The notes under the pieces were generated by a model that was not told the DNA's origin, ran no database searches, and worked only from the letters and a program-made list of their open reading frames with translations. The position numbers and the translations under genes are program-made. Below, piece by piece: positions 43,214 through 51,888 of a stretch of 64,000 nt of DNA (positions are counted from its first letter, which is position 1; each line of letters begins with the position of its first letter). The stretch comes from JBBDIJ01 sp040880485. GTDB lineage: Bacteria > Bacteroidota > Rhodothermia > Balneolales > Balneolaceae. The stretch spans positions 1-64,000 of the forward strand of contig JBBDIJ010000002.1 in NCBI GenBank assembly GCA_040880485.1. Direction: 5' to 3'.

Positions 43214-44602
43214 CTATAGGTGTTCCCGGCGTACGGTTTCAATCTCCTCGACAGTTTTCGGAACCGGTTTGCCAAGTAGCCGGTACCCCTGCCCGGTGAC
43301 GATGAAGTCATCTTCGACCCGGTATCCACCGGCGTCCGTCCACTTTTCGAGTTCGTCGTAGCAGATGAACTCCTTGAGTTTCTTCTCCTCTTTCCACAGG
43401 CCAATAAGCGTGGGGATGAAGTAGAGGCCCGGTTCAACCGTAACCACATGTCCCGGCTCCAGCTTGCGCGCCAGGCGCAGCGATTTGAACCCGAACCGGG
43501 TGTCCCGTTGCAGATCTCCCGGATAGCCTACAACGTCTTCCCCCAGGTTCTCCATGTCGTGTACGTCGAGCCCCATCATGTGGCCCAGCCCTGCCTGGAA
43601 GAAGAGGGTGTGCGCACCGGCGCGAACCGCTTCGGCCGGATCGCCCTGCATCAGTTTCAGTTCCTTGAGGCCCTCAACGAGTTTTTCGCAGGCGAGGTAG
43701 TGCAGGTCACGGAAGAGGACTCCCGGTTTCGTTCGGAAGACGGCCGACTCGAAGGAGTGGAGCACAATGTTATAGAGGTCACGCTGCCGGGGGGTAAATG
43801 CGGTGCCGGCAGGAAAGGTTCTGGTGAGGTCTCCCGCATACCCCATGGATGTCTGTGCTCCGGCATCGACCAGCACCACATCTTCGTCTCCGATCCGGTT
43901 CCCATAATAGTGATTGTGCAGAATCTGCCCGTTTACGGTGAGGATGATTGGGTAGGCGATATCTCCGTTCTGCTCCAGTGCGGTGGCGTGGACGCGGCTC
44001 ATCAGTTCATATTCATACATGCCGGGCCGTACTACGCGCATCGCTTCCAGGTGCATGTCGGCCGAAATGGCGGCTGCTTCATCCATCTGCTTCGCCTCTT
44101 CGTCTGTTTTGACGAGCCGTTGCTCTACGATGGTGCGGATGAGTGAATCGGAGTGGTGTTTGGAGATTTCTCCCGGGTTCAGCCCGAACCATTTGAGCAG
44201 CGAAATGCGATGCTCGTCACGGTAGGTTGGCAGGAGGTGTACCCGTTCCAGAGGTGTGTTTTTGAGCGTGGTATCCAGGGCGGAAGCCTCGCGCGCCTGT
44301 CCGATACCTGCCGAGGCAGCCAGTTCGTCCAGCGAGGGTACGGGGCCGGTCCAGACAATATCGTCTATGGTGGGGTCGGTGCCGTACAGGGTCTCGGTTC
44401 CCTCATCAAGATCAATGAGCAGGGTCATTCCGGGCTGGTTCAACCCGGTGTAATAGAGAAAGGTGCTGTCTTGCCGGAAGGTGTACCAATTGTGAGGAAA
44501 GTTCATCCCCACTTGTTTGTTCCCCATCAGCAGGACGAGGCCGGAGCCAACCTCCTGTTTCAGGTGCTCTCTTCTGCTTCGATAGGTGCTGGGGCTGAAC
44601 AT
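43214..44602 (-). CDS. M24B metallopeptidase (Xaa-Pro aminopeptidase/prolidase type)
   Basis: A 462-residue two-domain protein: a creatinase-like N-domain (HNWYTFRQDSTFLYYTGL) and a pita-bread catalytic domain. The five metal ligands are visible: Asp in VLVDAGAQ, Asp in YAGDLTRTF, His in GLGHMMGLDVHD, Glu in VTVEPGLYF and Glu in YRVEDDFIV. Such enzymes release residues next to proline or hydroxyproline. It is the last gene of the leftward hydroxyproline operon and so probably supplies free hydroxyproline from peptides such as collagen fragments. It meets the hydrolase gene tail to tail with a single base between them. Confidence 0.9.
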   Translation of the reverse strand: MFSPSTYRSRREHLKQEVGSGLVLLMGNKQVGMNFPHNWYTFRQDSTFLYYTGLNQPGMTLLIDLDEGTETLYGTDPTIDDIVWTGPVPSLDELAASAGIGQAREASALDTTLKNTPLERVHLLPTYRDEHRISLLKWFGLNPGEISKHHSDSLIRTIVEQRLVKTDEEAKQMDEAAAISADMHLEAMRVVRPGMYEYELMSRVHATALEQNGDIAYPIILTVNGQILHNHYYGNRIGDEDVVLVDAGAQTSMGYAGDLTRTFPAGTAFTPRQRDLYNIVLHSFESAVFRTKPGVLFRDLHYLACEKLVEGLKELKLMQGDPAEAVRAGAHTLFFQAGLGHMMGLDVHDMENLGEDVVGYPGDLQRDTRFGFKSLRLARKLEPGHVVTVEPGLYFIPTLIGLWKEEKKLKEFICYDELEKWTDAGGYRVEDDFIVTGQGYRLLGKPVPKTVEEIETVRREHL

Positions 44603-44626
44603 AGGGTCGTTTTTTATTGAAAAGGG

Positions 44627-45886
44627 TTAACTGAACCGGTTCGGGTCTACTTTCGGGGACAGGTTCGTCTTCTCTCCTGCGATGAGAGAGGCGATGCGAT
44701 GGCCGCAGGAGGGCCCCAGGCTCATCCCCATCATGGCGTGTCCGGTGGAACAGTAGAGGTTTTCGAGTGATCCGAGACGGCCCACATAGGGCATACCGTC
44801 AGGAGTGCAGGGGCGCAGGCCGGCCCAGACGTCGTGCCCTTCCAGGTGCTCCATCCGGAAATCGGGAAGGTAACGGCAGACGGACTTTTTGAGGCCCAGT
44901 AATTTTTTAGGGGTCACGCTCATGTCATTACCGGCGATCTCCATCGTGCCACCAAAGCGGAGGATATCGAACATGGGGGTCATGGTCACTTTCGCTTCGG
45001 CGAGAATGCCGCAGTTGACCGGCATTTTGGGCGGCTCTTTGAGGGAGATGCTGTAGCCTTTGCCTCCCTGCATCGGTAGCCGAATGCCGGCCGAGCGAAT
45101 GAGAGAAGCGGACCAGGCGCCTGTGCAGAGCAGAAAGTGGCGCCCCTTCAGGGTTTCGTTATTCTGAGTGACCGCTGCGGTCACGCGTCCGTTTTCGCTC
45201 TGAAGTGCGGTGATCTCTGTATAGGGTTTGAACTCCACTCCGCGCTCACCAAGCACTTTTTTGACCCCCTCCATAAGGGCGCCTGGGTGCAGGTGAGCAT
45301 CTTTCGGGTACCAGGAGGCTCCTATGATGTCGATCTCCAGGTTCGGTTCCTTCTCCTTTACCTCGTCCGGAGTCAGGATTTCGGCCGGCATACCAAGCGA
45401 TTTGGCCCTCTCTGTAGTGCGGCGTTCGTTCTCCAGCTCCTTTTCGGTCTGGCAGAACATGAAGAGCCCGCGCTTCTGCAGGTCGAATGACAGACTCTCC
45501 TCCTGCTCCAGTGCGACCAGCAGTTCCCGCGTCTCCATCAGCAGGTCCATCAGAACCGGTGCACACTCATCTACGTGGCGGCCGGTGGAGGCCTTTTTGA
45601 ATTCCCATCCCCATCGAAGAAGGTCCAGGCTCAGCCTCGGTTTCACATAAAAGGGGCTCTCTGCATTCAACATCCAGCGCAGCCCCTTGCTGATGATGCC
45701 AGGGGAGGCGAGCGGAATGATGTGGCTGGGCACAATCATGCCCGCGTTTCCATAAGAGCAGTTCTCTGTACCGCTCTGCCGATCCACGAGGGTTACTTCA
45801 TACCCTTTCCGGTTCAGGTAGAGTGCGGCAAACGTACCTGCAATACCCGCTCCGATGATGATAACACGGTTCTGTTCACTCTTCAT
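44627..45886 (-). CDS. FAD-dependent D-amino acid oxidoreductase, probable D-hydroxyproline dehydrogenase
   Basis: A 419-residue DadA-type flavoprotein. VIIIGAGIAGTFAALYLNRKGYEVTLVDRQ is the FAD-binding fold and GNAGMIVPSHIIPLASPG the DadA-like second motif. DVWAGLRPCTPDGMPYVGR and STGHAMMGMSLGPSCG near the C-terminus complete it. Between an epimerase and a peptidase gene it fits the second step of hydroxyproline breakdown: oxidation of cis-4-hydroxy-D-proline to pyrroline-4-hydroxy-2-carboxylate. DadA-type activity on other D-amino acids is the alternative. The gene is 11 bases from the epimerase gene. Confidence 0.85.
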   Translation of the reverse strand: MKSEQNRVIIIGAGIAGTFAALYLNRKGYEVTLVDRQSGTENCSYGNAGMIVPSHIIPLASPGIISKGLRWMLNAESPFYVKPRLSLDLLRWGWEFKKASTGRHVDECAPVLMDLLMETRELLVALEQEESLSFDLQKRGLFMFCQTEKELENERRTTERAKSLGMPAEILTPDEVKEKEPNLEIDIIGASWYPKDAHLHPGALMEGVKKVLGERGVEFKPYTEITALQSENGRVTAAVTQNNETLKGRHFLLCTGAWSASLIRSAGIRLPMQGGKGYSISLKEPPKMPVNCGILAEAKVTMTPMFDILRFGGTMEIAGNDMSVTPKKLLGLKKSVCRYLPDFRMEHLEGHDVWAGLRPCTPDGMPYVGRLGSLENLYCSTGHAMMGMSLGPSCGHRIASLIAGEKTNLSPKVDPNRFS

Positions 45887-45897
45887 GCATATGCTCT

Positions 45898-46899
45898 TTA
45901 AATCACCTGAAATCCATGTGCGTAGGGGTCATCATCATCAATCGTGATGGTGTTGTACCCGGTAATTTTTGCCCATCCCTCTATGCTGGGGATGATGGCG
46001 CTGTGGCTGCCAACGGTGGCTTCTCCTTCGATACGGCCGATAAACTGGCTGCCGATGTAGCTTTCGTGAATAAACTCGTCGCCCTGTTTCAGCTTTCCTT
46101 TGGCCGCCCATTGGGCCATGCGTGCGCTGGTTCCCGTGCCGCAGGGGGAGCGGTCGATCGCCTTGTCGCCATAGAAGACGGCGTTACGGGCGGTCGCTTT
46201 CGGATCAATCGTCTCTCCGGTCCAGAGAATGTGACTCACCCCGTTGATGGTCGGGTTGTCCGGATGCACAAAGGTGTGGTCCCGGTTCATCGTCTTGCGG
46301 ATCTCCCGGCTCCATCGGACCAGGTCTTCGGCATTGTAGTCCTGGATTCCGGAGAAGTTCTTTTGTGGATCTACGATGGCGTAGTAGTTGCCTCCGTAGC
46401 TCACATCCACGGTCAGGGTGCCCAGCTCTTCGCACTCTACCTGTAAATCCTGTGCGGCAAGATAGCTGGCAATGTTGGTGAGGCGTACGGAGGTCACGCG
46501 GCCGTTCTCCTCCTTGTAGGTTACATTGACCCGTCCGGCAGGCACTTCCAGTTTCAGTTGGCCGGGTGTTTTGGGGGTTACCAACCCTTCCTGAATCATC
46601 ACAGTAACCGTACCGATGGTGCCGTGCCCACACATGGGGAGGCAGCCACTGGTCTCGATAAAGAGGATGCCGATATCGTTGTCGGGGTCGGAGGGCGGGT
46701 AGAGGATGCTGCCAGACATCATGTCGTGGCCGCGTGGTTCAAACATAAGACCCTTGCGGATCCAGTCGAACTCTTTCAGAAAGTGTTGTCTCTTCTCGCT
46801 CATGTTTTTCCCCTCCAGCAGGGGGCCGCCTCCGGCCACCAGCCGAACCGGGTTCCCACAGGTGTGAGAGTCAATACAGAAAAAACGTTTAACTGCCAT
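45898..46899 (-). CDS. 4-hydroxyproline 2-epimerase (proline racemase superfamily)
   Basis: A 333-residue protein of the proline racemase family. It starts RFFCIDSHTCGNPVRLVAGG. The first catalytic Cys is in CLPMCGHGTIG (Cys90) and the second in DRSPCGTGTSARM (Cys253). The Cys/Cys pair points to an epimerase or racemase; the Cys/Thr pair of trans-3-hydroxyproline dehydratases is absent. FEPRGHDMMSGSILYPP matches hydroxyproline epimerases. It converts trans-4-hydroxy-L-proline to the cis-D isomer, the first intracellular step, feeding the oxidoreductase encoded next. Confidence 0.92.
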   Translation of the reverse strand: MAVKRFFCIDSHTCGNPVRLVAGGGPLLEGKNMSEKRQHFLKEFDWIRKGLMFEPRGHDMMSGSILYPPSDPDNDIGILFIETSGCLPMCGHGTIGTVTVMIQEGLVTPKTPGQLKLEVPAGRVNVTYKEENGRVTSVRLTNIASYLAAQDLQVECEELGTLTVDVSYGGNYYAIVDPQKNFSGIQDYNAEDLVRWSREIRKTMNRDHTFVHPDNPTINGVSHILWTGETIDPKATARNAVFYGDKAIDRSPCGTGTSARMAQWAAKGKLKQGDEFIHESYIGSQFIGRIEGEATVGSHSAIIPSIEGWAKITGYNTITIDDDDPYAHGFQVI

Positions 46900-46910
46900 G
46901 TGTTTGTCTG

Positions 46911-47867
46911 TCAGGTCGTTGAGTGAAGTTTGTTATAGACGAACAGGGCGGCGGTGAGGTCCTCCAGCGCATGTCCGGTGGACTTAAAATAGGTAATTTC
47001 GCGATCTGATTTTCGGCCCTCTTTCGCCCCGCGGCAGAGTTCAAACAGGGTCGCGCTGGCGTCGTTTTCTGTGATGACACCCTTTTGAACCGGAATGGCC
47101 AGGTCTCCCGTTTCGTGCCATGCATCGTGATGGTCTATAAACAGCGAGCTCCTCGTGAGGGCCTCATCGTCCCCTTCGCGCATATCTGTACGGTAGGCTC
47201 CTACCATATCCAGGTGTTGCCCCTCCTGCAACCACTCTCCGAAGATGAGCGGTTCTGTGCTCATGGTGGCTACTGATACAATATCCGAGCTCTTCACAGC
47301 GCTCTCCAGGTCGGAGATGACCTCTACATCTGCTTCCAGTTTCGGCAGCCGGTCTATCAGTTTGTCTCCGTTTCCGGGTGTGTGTTCCCAGATTCGAATC
47401 TTGCGGAGGGGCCGCACGGCACTGTGGGCCTGGATCAGCTCCCCACTCAGGCTTCCGGTTCCTACCATCAGCAGGGACTCCGAATCTTTGCGGGAGAGCA
47501 GGTCTGCGGCGACGGCCGACTTGGCAGCTGTGCGTCTGGCGGTGATGGCCGCCGCATTGAAGAGGGCTACCGGCGTGCCTGTTTCGGCGTTAAAAAGAGT
47601 GTACACCCCCTGAAGAGTGGGGCGGCCCGCTTCTCCGTTGTGTGGAGACAGGGTCACCTGCTTGATTCCCAGCCAGTGGCCGTCCCGCCAGGCGGGCATG
47701 ATGAGCAGGGTGGAGTCGGTCGAACTCACGCCGTTTCCAAATTTCAGGAATGACCGCGCCGGTACGTTGTAGTCATCCTCTTTTCCGGAGTAGGCTTTCC
47801 GGATGGCCGGAATGAATTCGTTGTAGGCCAGGGCGTTCAGTATGGTTTCTCTGTCGAACTGTTGCAT
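46911..47867 (-). CDS. Ornithine cyclodeaminase/mu-crystallin family reductase
   Basis: A 318-residue protein. I start it at 47867 (MQQFDRETILNALAYNEF), since a start at 47918 would run into the preceding gene. Family features are PARSFLKFGNG, LGIKQVTLSPHNGEAGRPTLQGVYTLFNAETGTPVALF (about 75-110) and the NAD-binding VGTGSLSGELIQAHSAV. In hydroxyproline and proline loci this family usually acts as pyrroline-2-carboxylate reductase, giving L-proline from trans-3-hydroxyproline or D-proline products. Here it sits between the aldehyde dehydrogenase and epimerase genes. A true cyclodeaminase role is less likely in this context. Confidence 0.82.
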   Translation of the reverse strand: MQQFDRETILNALAYNEFIPAIRKAYSGKEDDYNVPARSFLKFGNGVSSTDSTLLIMPAWRDGHWLGIKQVTLSPHNGEAGRPTLQGVYTLFNAETGTPVALFNAAAITARRTAAKSAVAADLLSRKDSESLLMVGTGSLSGELIQAHSAVRPLRKIRIWEHTPGNGDKLIDRLPKLEADVEVISDLESAVKSSDIVSVATMSTEPLIFGEWLQEGQHLDMVGAYRTDMREGDDEALTRSSLFIDHHDAWHETGDLAIPVQKGVITENDASATLFELCRGAKEGRKSDREITYFKSTGHALEDLTAALFVYNKLHSTT

Positions 47868-47880
47868 GGGTATAAAGTAA

Positions 47881-49470
47881 TTAAAGATCTGAACCTGCCT
47901 CTCGGCTCTGCTCTCCATCGACCAGCCTCCAGATGCCGAGCGGGTTCTTCTCCTTCAGCTCGTCGGGAAGCAGCGCATCCGGACAGTTCTGAAAGGCTAC
48001 AGGCCGCACGAATCTGCGGATGGCAGAAGTTCCGACGGATGTAAATTTGGAGTCGCTTGTAGAGGGAAAGGGGCCGCCATGCATCATGGAGTGGCACACT
48101 TCCACACCGGTTGGAACATCGTTGAAGATCACCCGGCCCGCTTTTTCACGCAGTACTTTTATGAGCTCATCGAACCGGCTCAGCTCGGATTCCGTTCCCA
48201 TCAGGGAGATGGCCAGCTGCCCATTCAGTTTTTCTGCGGCTGCGGCCAACTCCGCTTCGCCGGAGCACTTGACGACCAGGGTAAAGGGCCCGAACACTTC
48301 TTCATGCAACACCGGGTTCTCCAGAAACTGTTTCGACGTGGTTACAGCCAGAGCTGCGCTGCTGTAGGTGCCCTCCTCCTGTCCCGGTTCTACGAGTACA
48401 TCCACTCCCTTTTGTGAAAAGACGCGGTCCCGATTCTCGCGGTAGTTACCGGCGATTCCGGGGTTCAGCATGCACATCGTCTCCGATTGGTGCAGTTTTC
48501 CAGCCAGATGATCGAGAAATGGGGGCAGAGAATCTCCCTCTATGGCGAATATCAGGCCGGGATTCGTACAGAACTGTCCGAAGGTAAGGGTTACAGAAGC
48601 GGCACACTCTGCGGCCAGGGACGAACTGTCCGATTTCAGTTTTTCGGGCAACAGAAAGATCGGGTTCACGCTTCCCATCTCTGCATACACAGGGATGGGG
48701 TGTTCGCGCGCAGCCGCACTTCTGTAGATGGCCGTTCCGACGTGGGTGGAGCCGGTAAATCCGATGGCGCGAGTCATCGGATGGCGCACCAGCGCCTGTC
48801 CGGTCTCGCCCATTCCGTTCAGAGAACTGAAAATGCCGTTGGGCATTTTGGTCTTCTCAGCGGCCTTCAGAATGGCCCTGGCTACCAGTTCGTTGGTGCC
48901 AGGGTGCGATTCGTGAGCCTTTACCACGACCGGGCAGCCGGCAGCAAGAGCAGAGGCGGTGTCGCCCCCTGCGGTGGAGAATGCGAGTGGAAAGTTACTG
49001 GCGCCAAAGACCACAACCGGGCCTATCGGAACGAGCATGTTGCGGATATCCGGTTTCGGTGCCGGTTCCCGGCCGGGATCGGCCGTGTCGATGCGTGCAT
49101 CAACCCAGGAGCCTTCGCACAACAGTTCTGCGAAGAGCCTGAGCTGATGGACGGTACGCCCTCGCTCTCCCTCTATTCGGCCGGTTGGATATCCGGTTTC
49201 GGCCGAAGCGCGGTTCAACAGTGTGGGCCCGAGCGAGAGAATCTCTTGGGCAATGGCCTCCAGAAATTCTGCCTTGCGTTTGCCGGAGAGGTCTCGATAG
49301 GCAGGGAATGCGTTGTTCGCACTCTCCATGGCCCGGTCAACCTCTTTTTCGGTTGCAATGTAGAAGGGTTCGGGAAGGGTGGTGTTGTTTGCCGGATCGG
49401 GAGCCTGAAACGTATCTTTTCCGTTTCGCGACTCCTCTGAACCGATATAGTTGACTCCTGTAATGGTCAT
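47881..49470 (-). CDS. Alpha-ketoglutarate semialdehyde dehydrogenase (2,5-dioxovalerate dehydrogenase)
   Basis: A 529-residue aldehyde dehydrogenase. The catalytic Cys301 is in TFGQFCTNPG, and the general base Glu264 is in VYAEMGSVNP. FGASNFPLAFSTAGGDTASALAAGCPVVVKAHESHPGT is the cofactor-binding stretch. The EMGSVNP and GQFCTNPGL forms are those of the group that oxidises 2-oxoglutarate semialdehyde in hydroxyproline and sugar-acid breakdown. It would catalyse the last step, giving 2-oxoglutarate. It could also serve the sugar-acid module if that produced the same semialdehyde. Confidence 0.9.
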   Translation of the reverse strand: MTITGVNYIGSEESRNGKDTFQAPDPANNTTLPEPFYIATEKEVDRAMESANNAFPAYRDLSGKRKAEFLEAIAQEILSLGPTLLNRASAETGYPTGRIEGERGRTVHQLRLFAELLCEGSWVDARIDTADPGREPAPKPDIRNMLVPIGPVVVFGASNFPLAFSTAGGDTASALAAGCPVVVKAHESHPGTNELVARAILKAAEKTKMPNGIFSSLNGMGETGQALVRHPMTRAIGFTGSTHVGTAIYRSAAAREHPIPVYAEMGSVNPIFLLPEKLKSDSSSLAAECAASVTLTFGQFCTNPGLIFAIEGDSLPPFLDHLAGKLHQSETMCMLNPGIAGNYRENRDRVFSQKGVDVLVEPGQEEGTYSSAALAVTTSKQFLENPVLHEEVFGPFTLVVKCSGEAELAAAAEKLNGQLAISLMGTESELSRFDELIKVLREKAGRVIFNDVPTGVEVCHSMMHGGPFPSTSDSKFTSVGTSAIRRFVRPVAFQNCPDALLPDELKEKNPLGIWRLVDGEQSREAGSDL

Positions 49471-49522
49471 GATCTGGCTGCCTCTGCAGCGTTGCTCGCG
49501 ACGGCCGGCCTGCTACCTAAAG

Positions 49523-50428
49523 TTAAATCTTCGGTAGTTTCGGGCGATTGGCCATGGCTGTATCGATGATTCCGAGTACCCGCTTGCGCTCTTCACCCAC
49601 AAGGTCGAGTCTGGGTTTGCGAACATGCTCGGTACCGATTCCGGTAGCCACTTCCGCCAGTTTGATGTTTTGTACCAGTTTGGGGGTAATGTCCAGCTCC
49701 AGAAGGGGCAGGAACCAGCGATAGATCTTGAGCGCTTCATCCAGGCGTCCCGCTTTTGCGAGCTTGAAGATGACTACAGTTTCGCGTGGGAAGGCGCAGA
49801 CCAGGCCGGCGACCCATCCGTCGGCACCCATGCAGAGCTCTTCGAGGGCCAGTGTGTCTACCCCGCCGAGAATTTTGATCCGGTCGCCGAAACGGTTTTT
49901 CATGCGGGTCACATTGGAGATGTCTCTTGTAGACTCTTTGACCGCCTGAATGTTGTCGTGCTCAATAAGCTCTTCGAACATGTCGAGGGTGACTTCGATG
50001 CCGTAGTCGACCGGGTTGTTGTAGACCATCATCGGAAGCTTCGTGGATGAGGCTACCTCTTTATAATAGGTGACGGTCTCTCTGTCATCCGCCTTGTAAC
50101 GCATGGGTGGTAGCATCATCAGGCCGGAAGCACCATGCTTTTCGGCATCGCTGGCTGCCTGAATCGCATCGTCGGTTGTCTGTTCGGCGATGTTCATGAT
50201 CACCGGGATCTTTCCATCGACGATGTCGACGGTTTTACTCACCAGTTGCAGTTTCTCTTCGTTTTTGAGCGTGCTCGCCTCACCAAGGGTTCCACCCAGA
50301 ACGATTCCGTTCACGCCGGCCTCGATCTGCGCGCGAATATTGGTTTCGAACATCTTCAGGTCCAGGTTGCCGTTTTTATCGAATTTTGTAGTAACGGCGG
50401 GAAATACACCATTCCAGTTTACTTTCAT
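49523..50428 (-). CDS. DHDPS-family pyrroline-4-hydroxy-2-carboxylate deaminase (probable)
   Basis: A 301-residue member of the DapA/NanA aldolase family. GVFPAVTTKFDKNGNLD opens the barrel, GGTLGEASTL is the pyruvate-like binding loop, YNNPVDYG has Tyr136, and QAVKESTRDI has the Schiff-base Lys164. DapA itself would have GTTGES; the changed GGTLGEAS loop fits the hydroxyproline deaminase group. It is the first gene of the leftward operon, so it is probably the third enzyme in the pathway, removing ammonia and water to give 2-oxoglutarate semialdehyde. Another keto-acid aldolase role cannot be excluded. Confidence 0.85.
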   Translation of the reverse strand: MKVNWNGVFPAVTTKFDKNGNLDLKMFETNIRAQIEAGVNGIVLGGTLGEASTLKNEEKLQLVSKTVDIVDGKIPVIMNIAEQTTDDAIQAASDAEKHGASGLMMLPPMRYKADDRETVTYYKEVASSTKLPMMVYNNPVDYGIEVTLDMFEELIEHDNIQAVKESTRDISNVTRMKNRFGDRIKILGGVDTLALEELCMGADGWVAGLVCAFPRETVVIFKLAKAGRLDEALKIYRWFLPLLELDITPKLVQNIKLAEVATGIGTEHVRKPRLDLVGEERKRVLGIIDTAMANRPKLPKI

Positions 50429-50614
50429 TGTCTTCTTCCTTGAGTATAAGTTTACGGTTGTGAATGCCGCTCAACAGGGCCCGCATCTCTCATGGGTCTG
50501 CCGCTGGATTACGACACGTTCAAGGTAGCCCGGTTTCAAGTGGAAGTCTTATACTTTTTTATCTGCTTGTAGTCAAAAATTACGAATTGTGATACAATGT
50601 TTATCAAAAACCGG

Positions 50615-50631
50615 ATATATTGGTAATATAT
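50615..50631. promoter_or_regulatory. Perfect inverted repeat upstream of the AraC-type gene
   Basis: ATATATT-GGT-AATATAT, 41 bases before the AraC-family start and about 190 bases before the hydroxyproline operon start on the other strand. It may be a regulator site, or part of an AT-rich promoter. A smaller dyad TTGT-GAT-ACAA lies about 30 bases further upstream. Confidence 0.4.
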
Positions 50632-50671
50632 AGGCCAAGATATTTGAGGTTCAATCCAATTTTAGGAAAAT

Positions 50672-51559
50672 ATGCAAGACAAGTCCATCTTCTTCCGAAT
50701 CCCCAAAACGGGGAAGCAGGCGTTTCTTGTACAGCATGACAACCAGCCCTGGTTCTACGACAGGCTGCACTACCATCCGGAACTTCAGCTCAGCTACATT
50801 ATCTCGGGGTCGGGGGATCTTTTCCTGAACGACTCTATCATACCGTTCGAAGAGGGGAACCTGTTTCTGATCGGACCGGATCAAAGTCATCTGTTTAAAA
50901 GTGACGAGCGCTATTTTAATGCGGAGAACGAGCTGCGATCCAGGGCTGTCACCATCTTTTTTCACGAGAACTCACTGGGAGAGGGGTTTTTCAACATCGC
51001 CGAAATGTCATCCGTCCGGCACCTGATTGAGCGGTCGGGCCGCGGTATTCGGTTCGACCCGGAGATCTCCGTACGGTTGGGGAAGAAGCTGGCCGGCTTC
51101 TCCGAGACTTCCGATTTCGATCAGTTTCAGGAGATGCTCTCCATTTTGAATGAGTTGGCCTCATCCCAAAATTACGAATACCTCTCCGCCGTAAGCACGC
51201 CGGACCCGCTTACCGATAATGAGAACCGTAGGGTGAACGATGTTATTACCTATATCTTCTCCAACTACAAGCGCGATATCAAGCTGAAGGAGGTGGCGCT
51301 TATTGCGAACTACAGCCCGGCAGCCTTCTGTCACTTTTTCAAGCAGCGGACACGGAAGACCTTTACGCAATTTCTGAATGAAGTGCGCGTCTCGCAGGCG
51401 TGCAAACTGCTGCGAAACACCGACCTGAATGTCTCCCAGATCTGTTACGACAGCGGGTTCAACAACGTCTCGAACTTCAACCGGCAGTTCAAGAAGGTGA
51501 CCGGGTTGTCGCCAACGGCCTACCTTAAGAAATATACCGGTTCGCTTCAGCCAAAGTAA
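50672..51559 (+). CDS. AraC-family transcriptional regulator with cupin sensor
   Basis: A 295-residue protein. The N-terminal cupin (DRLHYHPELQLSYIISGSGDLFLNDSIIPFEEGNLFLIGP) would bind the inducer. The C-terminal AraC domain has two helix-turn-helix units: LKEVALIANYSPAAFCHFFKQRTRKTF and VSQICYDSGFNNVSNFNRQFKKVTGLSPTAYLKKY. It is divergent from the hydroxyproline operon across 243 bases, and Pseudomonas hydroxyproline loci also use an AraC-type activator, so it is the likely local regulator. A strong terminator follows. Confidence 0.92.
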   Translation: MQDKSIFFRIPKTGKQAFLVQHDNQPWFYDRLHYHPELQLSYIISGSGDLFLNDSIIPFEEGNLFLIGPDQSHLFKSDERYFNAENELRSRAVTIFFHENSLGEGFFNIAEMSSVRHLIERSGRGIRFDPEISVRLGKKLAGFSETSDFDQFQEMLSILNELASSQNYEYLSAVSTPDPLTDNENRRVNDVITYIFSNYKRDIKLKEVALIANYSPAAFCHFFKQRTRKTFTQFLNEVRVSQACKLLRNTDLNVSQICYDSGFNNVSNFNRQFKKVTGLSPTAYLKKYTGSLQPK

Positions 51560-51621
51560 GGGAGCGCCTGTGTAATCAGGAGTTGGGCAATCACCCGAAT
51601 TTGTGATAGATTCCCTCCTGC

Positions 51622-51649
51622 CCGGCCATTAAAAGGCCGGTAATTTTTT
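51622..51649 (+). terminator. Intrinsic terminator after the AraC-type gene
   Basis: CCGGCC, loop ATTAAAA, GGCCGG, then TAATTTTTT. It lies 62 bases after the stop and 66 bases before tatA. Confidence 0.85.
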
Positions 51650-51714
51650 AACGATCCGGCAGGTGCAGGAACCCCGTTCGGGCCGGCCGCCGGAGCCAGA
51701 AACCGGAGTAAAGT

Positions 51715-51888
51715 ATGGGATTAGGTGGTTTTGAGTGGCTGATTATTTTGTTGGTCATCGTCTTTCTTTTTGGTGCGAAACGGATTCCCGGACTGGCCAA
51801 AGGGCTGGGACAGGGGTTTCGTGAATTTAAAAAAGCGAAGGATTCGGACGACTCCGAACTGGAGGATAAGAGAGAGGAAGATAGATGA
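51715..51888 (+). CDS. tatA: TatA-type twin-arginine translocase subunit
   Basis: A 57-residue protein beginning [19 protein letters not shown]. It has a short N-terminal membrane helix, the hinge [17 protein letters not shown], an amphipathic helix ([13 protein letters not shown]) and an acidic tail. This is the complete TatA/E layout, at the short end of the family's length range. TatA oligomers form the pore for folded proteins carrying twin-Arg signals. No tatC is in the window. The stop overlaps the start of the following gene (ATGA), so the two are co-translated. Confidence 0.9.
   Translation: MGLGGFEWLIILLVIVFLFGAKRIPGLAKGLGQGFREFKKAKDSDDSELEDKREEDR

Noticed and set aside
48487..49440. 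A 317-codon plus-strand frame
   Set aside because: It is antisense to the aldehyde dehydrogenase, with no domain of its own.
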